A stretch of 64,000 bases of DNA from an uncultured SAR324 cluster bacterium (GCA_905182865.1 CAJJCY010000001.1:542701-606700); one strand, 5' to 3'; positions 45,475 to 55,095 are shown, numbered from the stretch's first letter. Numbers and translations are program-made. The notes: generated by a model not told the origin, from the letters alone.

Positions 45475-45981
45475 CTATTGTCGGTAAAATTCCAAAAATA
45501 GTATTCTTCGTATTGGAACAGGATCCTCCCAAGCAGCCTTATTGGGAAACAACGAATTCAGGCGGACTTGTAAATCATTTTTTATGACCACCCGGTTTTT
45601 AGTGTCATCAAACTGTTCAACTGTAATTGAATTGAGATGAGTGATTATAAGATCTTTTGCTAATGGAAGTCTTGCCAGCAACCATTCTTTTGCGGCAGAA
45701 TTTTCAAAAGCCAACTGGATGCTGCTTTTAAGAAAATATTTGTCTCCGGGCATATTTACTACGAAAGTACCAAGATCCAAATATTGAGGATCTTCTAGTG
45801 GAGGAGGTCCTTCTCTAATTACCTTAATTTCTTCAAATTCCTCCTCTACTGCACTCAAAGATGATACAAAGAAAAAAAGGGCTGTCAGCAACAGAAACAG
45901 GGTAATTCCTTTCTTCGCAACTTTGTCAGCCGACTGGAATTCTTTTCTTTTGATGGAAATAACCTGTAAATTATCTTTCAT
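45475..45981 (-). CDS. FliL-family basal-body protein, second copy
   Basis: About 168 residues from the ATG at 45981, chosen because AAGGA lies six bases upstream; an in-frame start at 46098 would overlap the other fliL and lacks this site. One membrane segment (about 25-45, GITLFLLLTALFFFVSSLSA), then a periplasmic FliL domain: DLGTFVVNMPGDKYFLKSSI, AKEWLLARLPLAKDLIITHL and a terminal DPVPIRRILFLEFYRQ. Parallel in layout to the adjacent fliL. FliL surrounds stator units at the motor. Confidence 0.85.
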   Translation of the reverse strand: MKDNLQVISIKRKEFQSADKVAKKGITLFLLLTALFFFVSSLSAVEEEFEEIKVIREGPPPLEDPQYLDLGTFVVNMPGDKYFLKSSIQLAFENSAAKEWLLARLPLAKDLIITHLNSITVEQFDDTKNRVVIKNDLQVRLNSLFPNKAAWEDPVPIRRILFLEFYRQ

Positions 45982-46094
45982 CGAAGTTCCTTGCCTGTCA
46001 TCAATTGGAAACACATCAGACATTCGATATTTTTTAAAAACCTGGATGAATCCAGACTTTCCAGTATCCGGATTAAGACTGTGATTAACGTGGA

Positions 46095-46634
46095 TCACTG
46101 AATTACAAATTCCTCAAACAAAACCTTTCTTATTGGTTCAGGATCTTCCCATTCCGGCTTGCTGGGAAAAATCTGACTTATGGCACTGATTAACCGTTGC
46201 CGTAGAGCCTCTCTGGAATCTGTTTGTTTTACATCTTCTATTGACAATTCCTGTAGTTCGGCCAGTACAATGTCTTTAACCTCAACCATTCGTACTGTCA
46301 GATAAGCGGCTGCACCAGGTTCACTGAGCATCAGTTGGATAGAGGCTTTTAAAAAACGACGGCCGTCTTTGAGATTCACCACATAACTTTCAAGAGGAAG
46401 AAAAATAGGTTCGGCAAGAGGCTCCGCCACGTCTGTCACCGGCAGTTCTTCTTCAGGTAACTGTTCTTCTTCATCTCCAGACATCAGCAAAAAAACTACG
46501 ATGCCAATGATAAGTAAAAGCACTACAGCAACGATTATAATGATCTTCTTCTTCCCGCCTCCACTGCTTTCACCTCCACCTCCGCCTCCACCTTCGCCTC
46601 CACCTTCGCCTTCGCCTTCGCCTTCATCTGCCAT
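46095..46634 (-). CDS. fliL: Flagellar basal-body protein FliL
   Basis: 179 residues. Unusual Gly/Glu-rich N-terminus of about 30 residues, then KKKIIIIVAVVLLLIIGIVV as membrane helix. The periplasmic FliL domain follows: LPLESYVVNLKDGRRFLKAS, VRMVEVKDIVLAELQELSIE, RQRLISAISQIFPSKPEWED, PIRKVLFEEFVIQ. AAGGAG lies seven bases before the ATG. First gene of the flagellar operon and tandem with a second FliL-like gene. Confidence 0.92.
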   Translation of the reverse strand: MADEGEGEGEGGGEGGGGGGGESSGGGKKKIIIIVAVVLLLIIGIVVFLLMSGDEEEQLPEEELPVTDVAEPLAEPIFLPLESYVVNLKDGRRFLKASIQLMLSEPGAAAYLTVRMVEVKDIVLAELQELSIEDVKQTDSREALRQRLISAISQIFPSKPEWEDPEPIRKVLFEEFVIQ

Positions 46635-46791
46635 AGCAACTCCTTTTTAATCTTATAAAATTAATAATTTGTGAAAGAAGACCAAACTATAAAATAATTT
46701 GATTTGAACTTTCTCTTTCAAGCCATTGTTTAAAATGTGCCAACTACTGAATCCAGAATCAAGTCCTGTTATTCTGTAAAATAGCAGAATT

Positions 46792-47553
46792 TTATCCTGA
46801 TTTAGCCCATGCTCGTGGTGAGCCCTGAAAATATAGTTCCGGGTATCTTTTACGAGCTACGCTCAACATTGCCAGAAATTTTGGTACATACTCTCGTGTT
46901 TCTTTGCGCAGTTCAAGCTCCCAAAAATTTCGTGTGCCTTGAGATTTTATTTGTCGTGACATATAACCTTGTCCTCCGTTGTAACTAGCCAATGCCAATT
47001 CCCAGTTGTTGTCAAACATTTTTCCCAATTTTTTCAAATAACGTGCGGCTGAATGTGTTGATTTTTTCCAGTTGAGTCGGTCATCGGATAATAAGTTTAC
47101 GCGAAGTCCAAAATCTTTTGCGGTTGCTTTTGTAAATTGCCACATGCCTCGTGCACCAGTCCAGGAAACGGCTCTTTTGTCAAAACACGATTCAAGTATT
47201 GGCAAATGTGCAAGTTCCGGAGGCAAATCATATTTATAAAAAACCCGATGAATGTAGTGAAGATATCTGCTGTTTGTTGCTCTATCCAAACAGGTTTTGA
47301 CATGTTTATTATTGCTGTAAACTTGAACGTATTTTATAATGCGCGGGTTAGATTGTTTCCAGATAAGGGTATTACCGAATTGTCTTTCACCATGGGGACC
47401 TATAGGTTTTGTACTGCACCCTACAAGAATGATTGCAAAAACAATCAGTAGCCAATGGCATTTATTTATTTTTGGTATTATGAAAATTTGGTTCAGAAAT
47501 AACTGTAAGTGACCATTGTTTCGCAAGAGAATATATCGCCGACAGTAAGACAT
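46792..47553 (-). CDS. Lytic transglycosylase (MltD/SLT-type) lipoprotein
   Basis: Peptidoglycan-cleaving enzyme. A hydrophobic signal with lipobox (IVFAIILVGC) is followed by the SLT catalytic domain: LPPELAHLPILESCFDKRAV with the catalytic Glu in ES, SWTGARGMWQFTKATAKDFG, AARYLKKLGKMF, ELALASYNGGQGYMSR and TREYVPKFLAML. The start is unclear: the open frame overlaps the end of ispE by 61 bases and no ATG precedes the signal, so a non-ATG start near 47480 or a small lesion is likely. Downstream of ispE on the same strand. Confidence 0.88.
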   Translation of the reverse strand: MSYCRRYILLRNNGHLQLFLNQIFIIPKINKCHWLLIVFAIILVGCSTKPIGPHGERQFGNTLIWKQSNPRIIKYVQVYSNNKHVKTCLDRATNSRYLHYIHRVFYKYDLPPELAHLPILESCFDKRAVSWTGARGMWQFTKATAKDFGLRVNLLSDDRLNWKKSTHSAARYLKKLGKMFDNNWELALASYNGGQGYMSRQIKSQGTRNFWELELRKETREYVPKFLAMLSVARKRYPELYFQGSPRAWAKSG

Positions 47554-48353
47554 GACAATTTTTTAAGTGACTGATTTTGCAATTTTTTATTGTAATATGC
47601 ACCAAAAACAGCAGAGCCGCTACCTGAGACCAATGCACCAAATGCACCATTTTCAAGCAATAAAGTTTTAAGTTCAGACAAGACCGGATATTGTTCGAGT
47701 AATGATGTTTCAAACTGATTTTGAAAGTAACTTTTCAAATCATCAATTGAGCATACATTTGGTAAGTTAGTTTGTTTTTTCGGCAGGCATTTTTTGTATG
47801 CTTCCTTAGTTGAAATTGAAAGAGGTGGTTTTATAATGAGGAGAAAGAGTTTTGGAAATTCAAGCAGTGGTTTTATCTTTTCACCACGCCCCTTTATTTC
47901 GCAGGGCGATGGTTCAAGAAAAAAAGGCACATCTGAACCAAGTTCTGACGCAATTGCAATAATAGTTTCCGGAGACAGTAGTCCTTCAGCTTCTGAAGAT
48001 TTCCGGTATAAATGATTCAAAGCCAGTATAGTCCCAGCCGCATTTCCACTTCCACCGCCAAGTCCAGCACCGGAAGGTATATGTTTTTCCAAGATTACAT
48101 TCAGATTTACAGTTTCCCTGCTTTCGAGTTCAAAAATACGTACAGCTCGAACTACTAAATTTTCTTCCGGAGGCTCAGAAAAATCTGCTCCACTCACCTT
48201 AAAATTCAGACCTTGTCCATCATTATGGGTGAAGGTCAATGTGTCAAATAAACTGACTGGAACCATGTGCATATACAATTCATGGAAACCGTCTTCACGT
48301 TTACTTAAAATATAAAGCAGCGGATTTATTTTGGCGGGAGTCAGGATTCTCAT
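47493..48353 (-). CDS. ispE: 4-diphosphocytidyl-2-C-methyl-D-erythritol kinase
   Basis: 286 residues of the GHMP kinase family; phosphorylates CDP-methylerythritol in the non-mevalonate isoprenoid pathway. Landmarks: TPAKINPLLYILSKREDGFH at the N-terminus, the P-loop-like LEKHIPSGAGLGGGSGNAAG, ASELGSDVPFFLEPSPCEIKG and the C-terminal FGALVSGSGSAVFG. The ATG overlaps the stop of the upstream aminopeptidase gene (TAAATG), suggesting coupled translation. Confidence 0.95.
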   Translation of the reverse strand: MRILTPAKINPLLYILSKREDGFHELYMHMVPVSLFDTLTFTHNDGQGLNFKVSGADFSEPPEENLVVRAVRIFELESRETVNLNVILEKHIPSGAGLGGGSGNAAGTILALNHLYRKSSEAEGLLSPETIIAIASELGSDVPFFLEPSPCEIKGRGEKIKPLLEFPKLFLLIIKPPLSISTKEAYKKCLPKKQTNLPNVCSIDDLKSYFQNQFETSLLEQYPVLSELKTLLLENGAFGALVSGSGSAVFGAYYNKKLQNQSLKKLSCLTVGDIFSCETMVTYSYF

Positions 48354-50157
48354 TTAATCAATTCCGCAAGCCCAAGTCAACCACTGGAAGTCTTCCGTAT
48401 TATCCAGCATAGGTGATATTTCACTAAAAACACGACCATGATAATCATAAAGCCAGTTTAGTTCTTCTGCCGAGAGCAAATTTTTATCAATCAGTGTGCG
48501 GTCAAATGGGATCAGTGTCAGTTCTTCAAAACAGAGCCAGCCCTTTCCACCTGGATGCTGAGGAAGCTTGTCTGCTTTTTTTACTATGTAAAGATTCTCA
48601 AGACGAATTCCGCCCCAGTTGTTTTCGTAATATCCGGGTTCGTTGGAAATGACCATTCCTGCTTGCAGAGCCACATCGTATGCAACTGGTGAGATACGTT
48701 GTGGTCCTTCATGTACGTTCAGGAATGCACCGACGCCATGTCCTGTTCCGTGTCCATAATCCAATCCTGCATTCCAGAGACCTGAACGGGTAATGGAATC
48801 CAGTGAAGCTCCGTTTGTGCCCTCTGGAAAAATTTGACGGGCAAGTCTGATGTGAGCCTGCAGCACCAATGTGTAAATCCTTTTTTGCTTCTCATCCGGC
48901 TTTCCAAGAATTACAGTTCGAGTTGCATCTGTGGTTCCGCCGGCACATTGAATTCCGGAATCTACTAGCAGTAAATTTCCACTTCGCATTGGGTTCTCTG
49001 AGTCCGGATTTCCGTAATGAACAATAGCACCATTCGGTCCTGAACCCGCGATTGTGCTGAAACTGAGGTCAGAAAATTCCTCTGCCTTTGCATATTCTTC
49101 ATAAAGCCAGTTTGCGTATACTTTTTCCGTTACCGGCAGCCCTGCCTGAAACGCAGATTGCAAACGCTGTAAACTTCTGACAACTCCTGCACCGGCCTGT
49201 TTATGAGCATATTTTGTGGCAGTTATTTCAGTTGAGTTTTTAAGTGCTTTTGACAAAACAATGGGACTTTCTTTTTCTAAAACCTGGTCCTCAGAAAATG
49301 CTAAGCGAGAACCCATCGTGATCGTTGAGGGATCAATCCAGACTTTGATTGTTTTCTGCAGGGCAAGATCTGCTAAAAAACTCACGTAATCTTCATAAGG
49401 CTGGAACTCCCAGTCTGGACAGTGCATGTTTAAATTTGCTTCCGGATGATGACAAAAGCAAATTGCACGGTCTGCAAAAATTGCTGCATAAGCTTCAAAA
49501 ACCGGATTGAATTCAATATCGCTCCCACGCATATTCGTAAGCCAGGCAATTTCATCGAGCATTGTGAGCAGTAAAACATCCGGTTTAGATTCATCAGATT
49601 TTCTGGATCCACTTAATTCTTTCCGAATCTCCTGTAACTTCTTTCTACTGTCTTTTCCGGTATATTGCAAAGCCAGTGGATAAATCTCTTTCATTAGTGT
49701 GAAAAGAGTTTTAGCATCTGAACTTAAAACCGGTTTTAATTGCAAGCAAAGTGTGTCCGGATTTGCCAAGGTCTTTTTCATAGCGCTGCCATACTTTTGA
49801 ACTCATTACAAATGGATCTGCACCAACTTTTAATATTTTTTGTGTTTGAGCTGCAATCCATTTCTGCGGTTCAAGTACCCCTTCATTTCCAAGTTTATGA
49901 ATATCAAAATTTTCTGAACATGTTTGCTCAGCCTGCAAATGATAGCGGGAATCTACAAAAAGCTGAGGACGTCCTTCAATACAAAAAACTACTGTTCCGG
50001 CAGAGCCGGAAAATCCCAAAGAACTTTCAGTGACTGTTGAAGCTTTCAAACGCCAATTTTGGACGGGCAGGTATTCGTTTAGATGTTCATCGGAAGAAAC
50101 TACGATCAGCAAGTCTAGTTCTTGCCGGATCATTTCTTTGCGCAGTTTTTCTATCAT
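48354..50157 (-). CDS. Xaa-Pro aminopeptidase (M24B), frameshifted
   Basis: About 600 residues, the size of the larger aminopeptidase P family with three domains. The first frame covers the N-terminal creatinase-like domain (RKEMIRQELDLLIVVSSDEH, GFSGSAGTVVFCIEGRPQLF). One extra G near 49771 shifts the frame; removing it joins YEKDL to ANPDTLCLQLKPV. The C-terminal part holds the pita-bread metallopeptidase: GGTTDATRTVILG (two Asp ligands), GLDYGHGTGHGVGAFLNVHEGP (His), GMVISNEPGYY (Glu), RLENLYIV (Glu). Removes N-terminal residues before proline. Operon with ispE. Confidence 0.92.
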
Positions 50158-50407
50158 TCTCGAATTATTTGGTCAGCATTGTTTTGAATATGTGTGAATC
50201 AATAATTTCATCACAATTTCTCTGCCGTTGACAAGTTAAATACTTCCAAATTATTTTCTTTTCCCGCTGAAATGACACGGTTTTGGACTTTTTACGACTG
50301 CAGCATTTTTAGTCTTAGGAGATTAATAACAGAAGTTGGAATGTTTTTTACAGAAAGGCAGGACGCAAGCATAAACACGGAGCAAAACAGTAAGATTAAT
50401 GAAAAAC

Positions 50408-52001
50408 TCAGAACACGTTTGGTCCAGCCTGAATAATTACCTGGCTGGAACCTTCCTCAAATTGTTTAAAATTTTCCTTGAACATATTTGCCAATTTGAG
50501 GGCTGCTTGATCGTAAGCGTTTGCATCAGACCAGGTTCTTCTGGGCTGCATGATTTCATCCGGAACATTCGGACATTCAGTTGGAACTTCAAATCCGAAT
50601 AATTCATTATTTACAGAAGGTGTGTTTTTCAATGATCCGTCTAAAATAGCATCAATGATCGAACGGGTGTATTTGAGTGACATACGTTCACCTTCTCCGT
50701 AACCTCCTCCACTCCACCCTGTATTTACCAGCCAGACTGAAGTTCCATTTTTTTCAATACGTTCTGCCAAAAGTTTTGCGTACTTACTTGGATGCCATAC
50801 CATGAAGGCAGCACCGAAACAGGCGGAAAACGTGGCTTCTGGTTCTGTGACTCCCATTTCAGTGCCAGCGACTTTTGCGGTATAACCACTGATGAAGTGG
50901 TACATAGCCTGAGAAGGACTGAGTTTGCTGACCGGTGGCAATACACCAAAAGCATCACAAGTAAGGAAAATTATATTCTGTGGATGCCCACCTACACAAG
51001 GAATTTTTGCGTTCAAAATAAAGTCGATCGGATAAGAGGCGCGTGTATTTTCAGTGTGGGAGGTTCCATCATAATCGACAATGTGAGTTTTTTCGTTATA
51101 ATCTACATTTTCCAGCACAGTACCAAAACGGATTGCTCTGAAAATGTCCGGCTCTTTTTCTTCAGAAAGATTTATACACTTTGCGTAGCATCCTCCTTCT
51201 ATATTGAAAATTCCATCGTCGGTCCAGCAGTGCTCATCATCCCCAATAAGTTGCCTTTTTGGATCAGTTGAAAGTGTGGTTTTGCCAGTTCCAGATAAAC
51301 CAAAAAACAAAGCTACAGATCCGTCTGTACCTTTGTTTGCTGAACAGTGCATTGATAAGAACACCTTGTTTGGGCATGATGTAATTCATGATTGTGAAAA
51401 CGCCTTTTTTCATTTCTCCGGCATATTCTGTCCCAAGTATTACAAATTCCTTGCGATCAAAACTCAATTCAACACTGGTACGGGACGTCATGTGTTTGGT
51501 AAGTGGATTTGCCGGGAAACGTCCGGCATTGAAAATCACATAATCCGGATCACCATAATCGTCTAACTCTTCTGGACTGGGCCGTATCAGCATGTTGTGC
51601 ATGAACAAAGCATGATAAGGCCGAGTTGCGACAATTCTGATTTTAAGACGATATTTTGGGTCCCAGCCTGCAAATCCGTCAACCACATAAACCCTTTCAC
51701 AGGTGTTTAAATAATTAATAGCTCTACCTCGTGCAATCATAAATGTTTCTTCGTCCATCCCAATGTTGATATCTCCCCACCATACATCCTCCATAATATC
51801 AGGGTATTCAACAATTCTTTTATCTTTCGGGCTTCTTCCTGTTTTTTCATAGGAGGAGACAATCAAGGCTCCGGAAGATGAAATAGTGGCATCAGCTTCG
51901 TATGTCAAAGCCTCTTTATATAAGTCTGAAGGGGAGGCATTGCGGATGATCGTACGTGGATGAATTTTATATTCTTCCAAAGAGAATGAAGTTTCACTCA
52001 T
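50408..52001 (-). CDS. pckA: Phosphoenolpyruvate carboxykinase (ATP), frameshifted
   Basis: Converts oxaloacetate and ATP to PEP in gluconeogenesis. N-terminal part: [58 protein letters not shown]. The frame shifts in [16 protein letters not shown] because of one extra base at about 51356. It then continues with the kinase loop [56 protein letters not shown] (given in part) and [15 protein letters not shown]. Restored length is about 530 residues, normal for the ATP-dependent enzyme. Probably a sequence error, since every catalytic motif is intact. Confidence 0.95.
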
Positions 52002-52456
52002 AGTCAGTTTTTTGCGGTGGTTAAACAGAACATTCTTGGTTTAATTTTGTCAAAGCAGCCTGAACCAAGGTGTCTTTCTAACATGGACAGGATTATATTA
52101 AAGTTCTTTTACAGGGCTACTTACAAGATTTAAAAATAACATTTGTAAATCAAATCGTAATCAGTTTAGGTCTAGAAAAGTTAGCAATAGTATTCTATAT
52201 GGGAACCGAATACTAAATAAGCAAAAGAAGTAAAATTATTTTTTATTTGCAGATTATTTACAAGTGTAATTTTTGTTCAACTTTTAGAAACTGATTGTGG
52301 GACTGTGAGCTGAATGAGAGCTGCTAAACATGTTTCTAGGAAAATTTATTCTTAAAAAAAGTTTGGTGTACAGGTTGGAATCAACTGGTAGCAGAAGGAG
52401 TAGAATTTGAATATATGTTATTTAGTAAAGGTATGAAAATTTACCTTAAGAGATTC
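52002..52456. other. Non-coding stretch upstream of pckA
   Basis: About 455 AT-rich bases. It should hold the pckA promoter (minus strand) and the end of the repeat-protein gene. No gene, hairpin terminator or operator recognised. Confidence 0.4.
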
Positions 52457-53503
52457 CTAGTCTGTGATCAAATTCTTACTTAGCCATTCAGACAATGCTG
52501 CAGAAATCTCGCGCAAACCAGGATCATCCGGCAAGTCATAATCATTGATGGTTGAAATTGCCCGCTTTAATTTTTTTGAAGCTACGAGTACAGACATAAG
52601 ACCAGAAATTTTTAGTGCTTTTCGTTGTTCGTCTGGAGTTCGATTGGCAATATCCTCATCCAGCAACTCTATAGTTTTTTCATATTCCTGCTGTTCGTTG
52701 GTGGCAGAAACCTGGCTCAACAAATCTGCATATGGTGGAATTTTCATAGCAACAAGGTTTTCTTTTTGTGTAAGTTTTATTGCCAACGTTAATGCAAGAG
52801 AATCCTCATTTACTCTTGCTTCAGGTGTTTTAATTTGCCTTGAAATTCTTGTTGCCATGTCTGAAATCTGATCATCCGGAGTTTGGATTTCCTTTGAGAT
52901 TCTTGTAGCCATAGCTGCAATTTGCTCATCGGGAGTTTGGATTTCTTTTGAGATTCTAGTGGCGATAGCTGCAATTTGCTCATCAGATGATTTGATCTGC
53001 TCAGAGATACGTTCCGCCATGTTTTTAACAGTTCCTCCATCAAAAGTAATTTCCTTTGAGATTCTTGTAGCCATAGCTGCAATTTGCTCATCAGGTGTTT
53101 TGATCTGCTCAGAGATACGTTCCGCCATGTTTTTAACAGTTCCTCCATCAAAAGTAATTTCCTTTGAGATTCTTGTAGCCATAGCTGCAATTTGCTCATC
53201 GGGAGTTTGGATTTCCTTTGAGATTCTTGTAGCCATAGCTGCAATTTGCTCATCGGGAGTTTGGATTTCCTTTGAGATTCTTGTAGCCATAGCTGCAATT
53301 TGCTCATCGGGAGTTTGGATTTCTTTTGAGATTCTTGTAGCCATAGCTGCAATTTGCTCATCGGGAGTTTGGATTTCTTTTGAGATTCTTGTAGCCATAG
53401 CTGCAATTTGCTCATCAGATGATTTAATCTTTTCAGAAAGGGCTTGGGCTAATTTTTCCTGATCTAATAGATCTTCCAGATTTGTCTTTAACTTCTGCGC
53501 CAT
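52457..53503 (-). CDS. Protein of eleven 18-residue tandem repeats plus helical C-terminus
   Basis: 348 residues, no signal or membrane segment. Residues 37-234 are eleven 18-residue units. Most read ATRISKEIQTPDEQIAAM; variants are ATRISKEITFDGGTVKNM and AERISEQIKTPDEQIAAM, which alternate as a 36-residue pair in the middle. Each unit looks like a helix capped by T-P-D-E. The C-terminal 110 residues are unique and helical (QEYEKTIELLDEDIANRTPD, KISGLMSVLVASKKLKRAIS). AAGGA lies eight bases before the ATG, in host style. The start overlaps the last 71 bases of the phage prohead protease frame, so it sits at the host/phage junction. Family unknown. Confidence 0.65.
   Translation of the reverse strand: MAQKLKTNLEDLLDQEKLAQALSEKIKSSDEQIAAMATRISKEIQTPDEQIAAMATRISKEIQTPDEQIAAMATRISKEIQTPDEQIAAMATRISKEIQTPDEQIAAMATRISKEITFDGGTVKNMAERISEQIKTPDEQIAAMATRISKEITFDGGTVKNMAERISEQIKSSDEQIAAIATRISKEIQTPDEQIAAMATRISKEIQTPDDQISDMATRISRQIKTPEARVNEDSLALTLAIKLTQKENLVAMKIPPYADLLSQVSATNEQQEYEKTIELLDEDIANRTPDEQRKALKISGLMSVLVASKKLKRAISTINDYDLPDDPGLREISAALSEWLSKNLITD
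52802..53395 (-). repeat. 54-base tandem repeats (11 units)
   Basis: Direct repeats of 54 bases with a 108-base higher-order pair in the centre. Several adjacent units are identical or nearly so at the DNA level, which points to recent expansion and likely length variation. Because 54 is divisible by 3, other frames also stay open through the array. Confidence 0.85.
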
Positions 53504-54659
53504 GATCTAATTCCTTATCTTCAGCATCAACTGTAGGTTCAGTAACATCTTTAGAATCGTCTTCATCTTCAATTTCTTCAACTTCTTTACCAGCTTCATC
53601 TTCTAGTAATAAGTTAGAATTAACTGTTTCTGCAACGTATTCTGCGTATTCAGTAACTTTTTCTAAATTTTCTTTTAAGTATTCAATATACTTTAATAAG
53701 CCTTCATGAGTTGTTGCACCTTCATTATAAGATTCTGCTAAGTAATTAGTATATTCTTTAATTGATTCAACACCTTCAGCAACATGCTCAGTATATGCAA
53801 CGCTATTATCTAATTTCTCAGATATTTCGTTATTTGTAGTTATTGTATTATCTAAGTTTTCAGCAAGGTATGCAGAATACTCGATAGTCTTTTCTAATTT
53901 CTCAGCAAGATAGTTTGAATATTCTTTAACGCTTTCAACTTCAGACTTTACAGATTCATCACTATTTAAAGATTCCATTCCCTCTTTAATAGTTTTTATT
54001 TCGCTTGATAAATACTGTGAATATTTATTGAAATCATCAGTACTTACGAATTTTGATTCAGCCATTTTGTTTTCAGTTTTATTTTCGGTTGTTAAAAGTT
54101 CTTTTGTTTGTCCAATTTCATAAATTTGAATACTAGAATCGTTATCAAATCCAAAAGATTCATTAACTCTTTTTAATTCTGCATTCTCAAAACCAGGATC
54201 TGCAACTAAGTCATAAGTAAATAATTGCTTAATCTTAACTGTCCCGTTAGATTCAACTGTACCAGCTGCTCTAGATGAAATTTGCAAAGGAACACCAGCA
54301 TCAACTAGAGCTTTAGCCTGACGGCCAGCTTCAGTATCAAGTAATCTGATTTTCCCTTTTACTTGTTTTGTTTCACTATCATAAGATAATTCTTCAATAA
54401 CGTGAGATACATTTTTTAAAGATACATCAAATGTCTGTGGGTGATCTAATTCTCCTAAAAGTTTAGAAGAACCTATTTTAGATTGAAGAGCTTCAATTTG
54501 TGGAACATATTCTGACTCAGTATAGATTCTATTATTTCTATTCTTTTTGTCAATTTCTCCAAATATACCCTCAAGGACATAAGCCCCGTCACCATCTTTT
54601 TTGAATTCTAATTCGCTAGATGATCTCTCTAGGATTAATAGATTGTTTTTTGTATTCAT
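53433..54659 (-). CDS. T4-like prohead protease (gp21-like) with long coiled scaffold-like C-terminus
   Basis: 408 residues; T4 gp21 is about half that. Residues 20-165 carry the prohead protease fold (peptidase U9): VLEGIFGEIDKKNRNNRIYT, LLGELDHPQTFDVSLKNVSH (catalytic His), GVPLQISSRAAGTVE (catalytic Ser). Residues 205-375 are repeated helical segments (SNYLAEKLEKT, EYTNYLAESYN, EYAEYVAETV) that look like a fused scaffold. The tail is acidic. The final 23 residues overlap the start of the host-like repeat gene in another frame and may not be native. No Shine-Dalgarno; a late-promoter-like motif is 22 bases upstream. Confidence 0.85.
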   Translation of the reverse strand: MNTKNNLLILERSSSELEFKKDGDGAYVLEGIFGEIDKKNRNNRIYTESEYVPQIEALQSKIGSSKLLGELDHPQTFDVSLKNVSHVIEELSYDSETKQVKGKIRLLDTEAGRQAKALVDAGVPLQISSRAAGTVESNGTVKIKQLFTYDLVADPGFENAELKRVNESFGFDNDSSIQIYEIGQTKELLTTENKTENKMAESKFVSTDDFNKYSQYLSSEIKTIKEGMESLNSDESVKSEVESVKEYSNYLAEKLEKTIEYSAYLAENLDNTITTNNEISEKLDNSVAYTEHVAEGVESIKEYTNYLAESYNEGATTHEGLLKYIEYLKENLEKVTEYAEYVAETVNSNLLLEDEAGKEVEEIEDEDDSKDVTEPTVDAEDKELDHGAEVKDKSGRSIRSGKISPSPF

Positions 54660-54681
54660 ATATTTTAATACTATGTTTGTT

Positions 54682-54692
54682 GTTTATATATC
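54682..54692 (-). promoter_or_regulatory. Phage late-promoter-like motif
   Basis: GATATATAAAC on the minus strand, 22 bases before the protease ATG. One of six similar motifs in the phage block, related to the T4 late promoter TATAAATA. Confidence 0.5.
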
Positions 54693-54721
54693 TTTTGAAG
54701 AATAATGATTTTTCATTTTTT

Positions 54722-55090
54722 CTATATTTCTAAGTCTCCTAATTCATCTTCTAGACCGGTGTCGCCTTCTCCACCGCCTTCTTCGCTCTTTTCTGCTTCC
54801 TCTTCTTCTGTTTCTTTAGCTGTTTCTTCAGTTTCTACTTCTAAATATAGTTTAACTAAAGTTTGCATATCTTCTTCTGTAAAGGCGTTATTTCCATATT
54901 CTTTATAAAAATACTCTTTAAATTCCTTTTCAGTTTTACTAGTCTTTATTACTCCAATGATTTCGGCTGATTTTATCTTTTCACCTGAATCTAATAGAAG
55001 ATCATCTACTATTACATCGGAATCATCTCCGACCTCTATAGCACCTTCCGCTAAATTAATGTAATTGTTAAATGTTTTTAAGTGTTTCAT
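54722..55090 (-). CDS. Acidic phage prohead-core-like protein (122 aa)
   Basis: Begins MKHLKTFNNYINLAEGA, a start also typical of structural proteins in marine T4-like phages. It has a helical middle (TSKTEKEFKEYFYKEYGNNA, EEDMQTLVKLYLEVE) and a very acidic Glu/Gly-rich tail. Position between portal and prohead protease equals that of T4 gp67/gp68, small core proteins, so a head-core role is inferred from synteny. Sequence alone does not show it. Confidence 0.55.
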   Translation of the reverse strand: MKHLKTFNNYINLAEGAIEVGDDSDVIVDDLLLDSGEKIKSAEIIGVIKTSKTEKEFKEYFYKEYGNNAFTEEDMQTLVKLYLEVETEETAKETEEEEAEKSEEGGGEGDTGLEDELGDLEI

Positions 55091-55095
55091 TGCTA

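Noticed and set aside
50341..50436. Plus-strand 31-codon frame overlapping the pckA end
   Set aside because: Overlaps pckA in antisense, no family, weak start.
52802..53395. CRISPR-like array
   Set aside because: Units are contiguous 54-base coding repeats without unique spacers.
52810..53462. Second long frames through the repeat array on both strands
   Set aside because: They stay open only because the 54-base unit is a multiple of three; they have no start signal and give low-complexity products.
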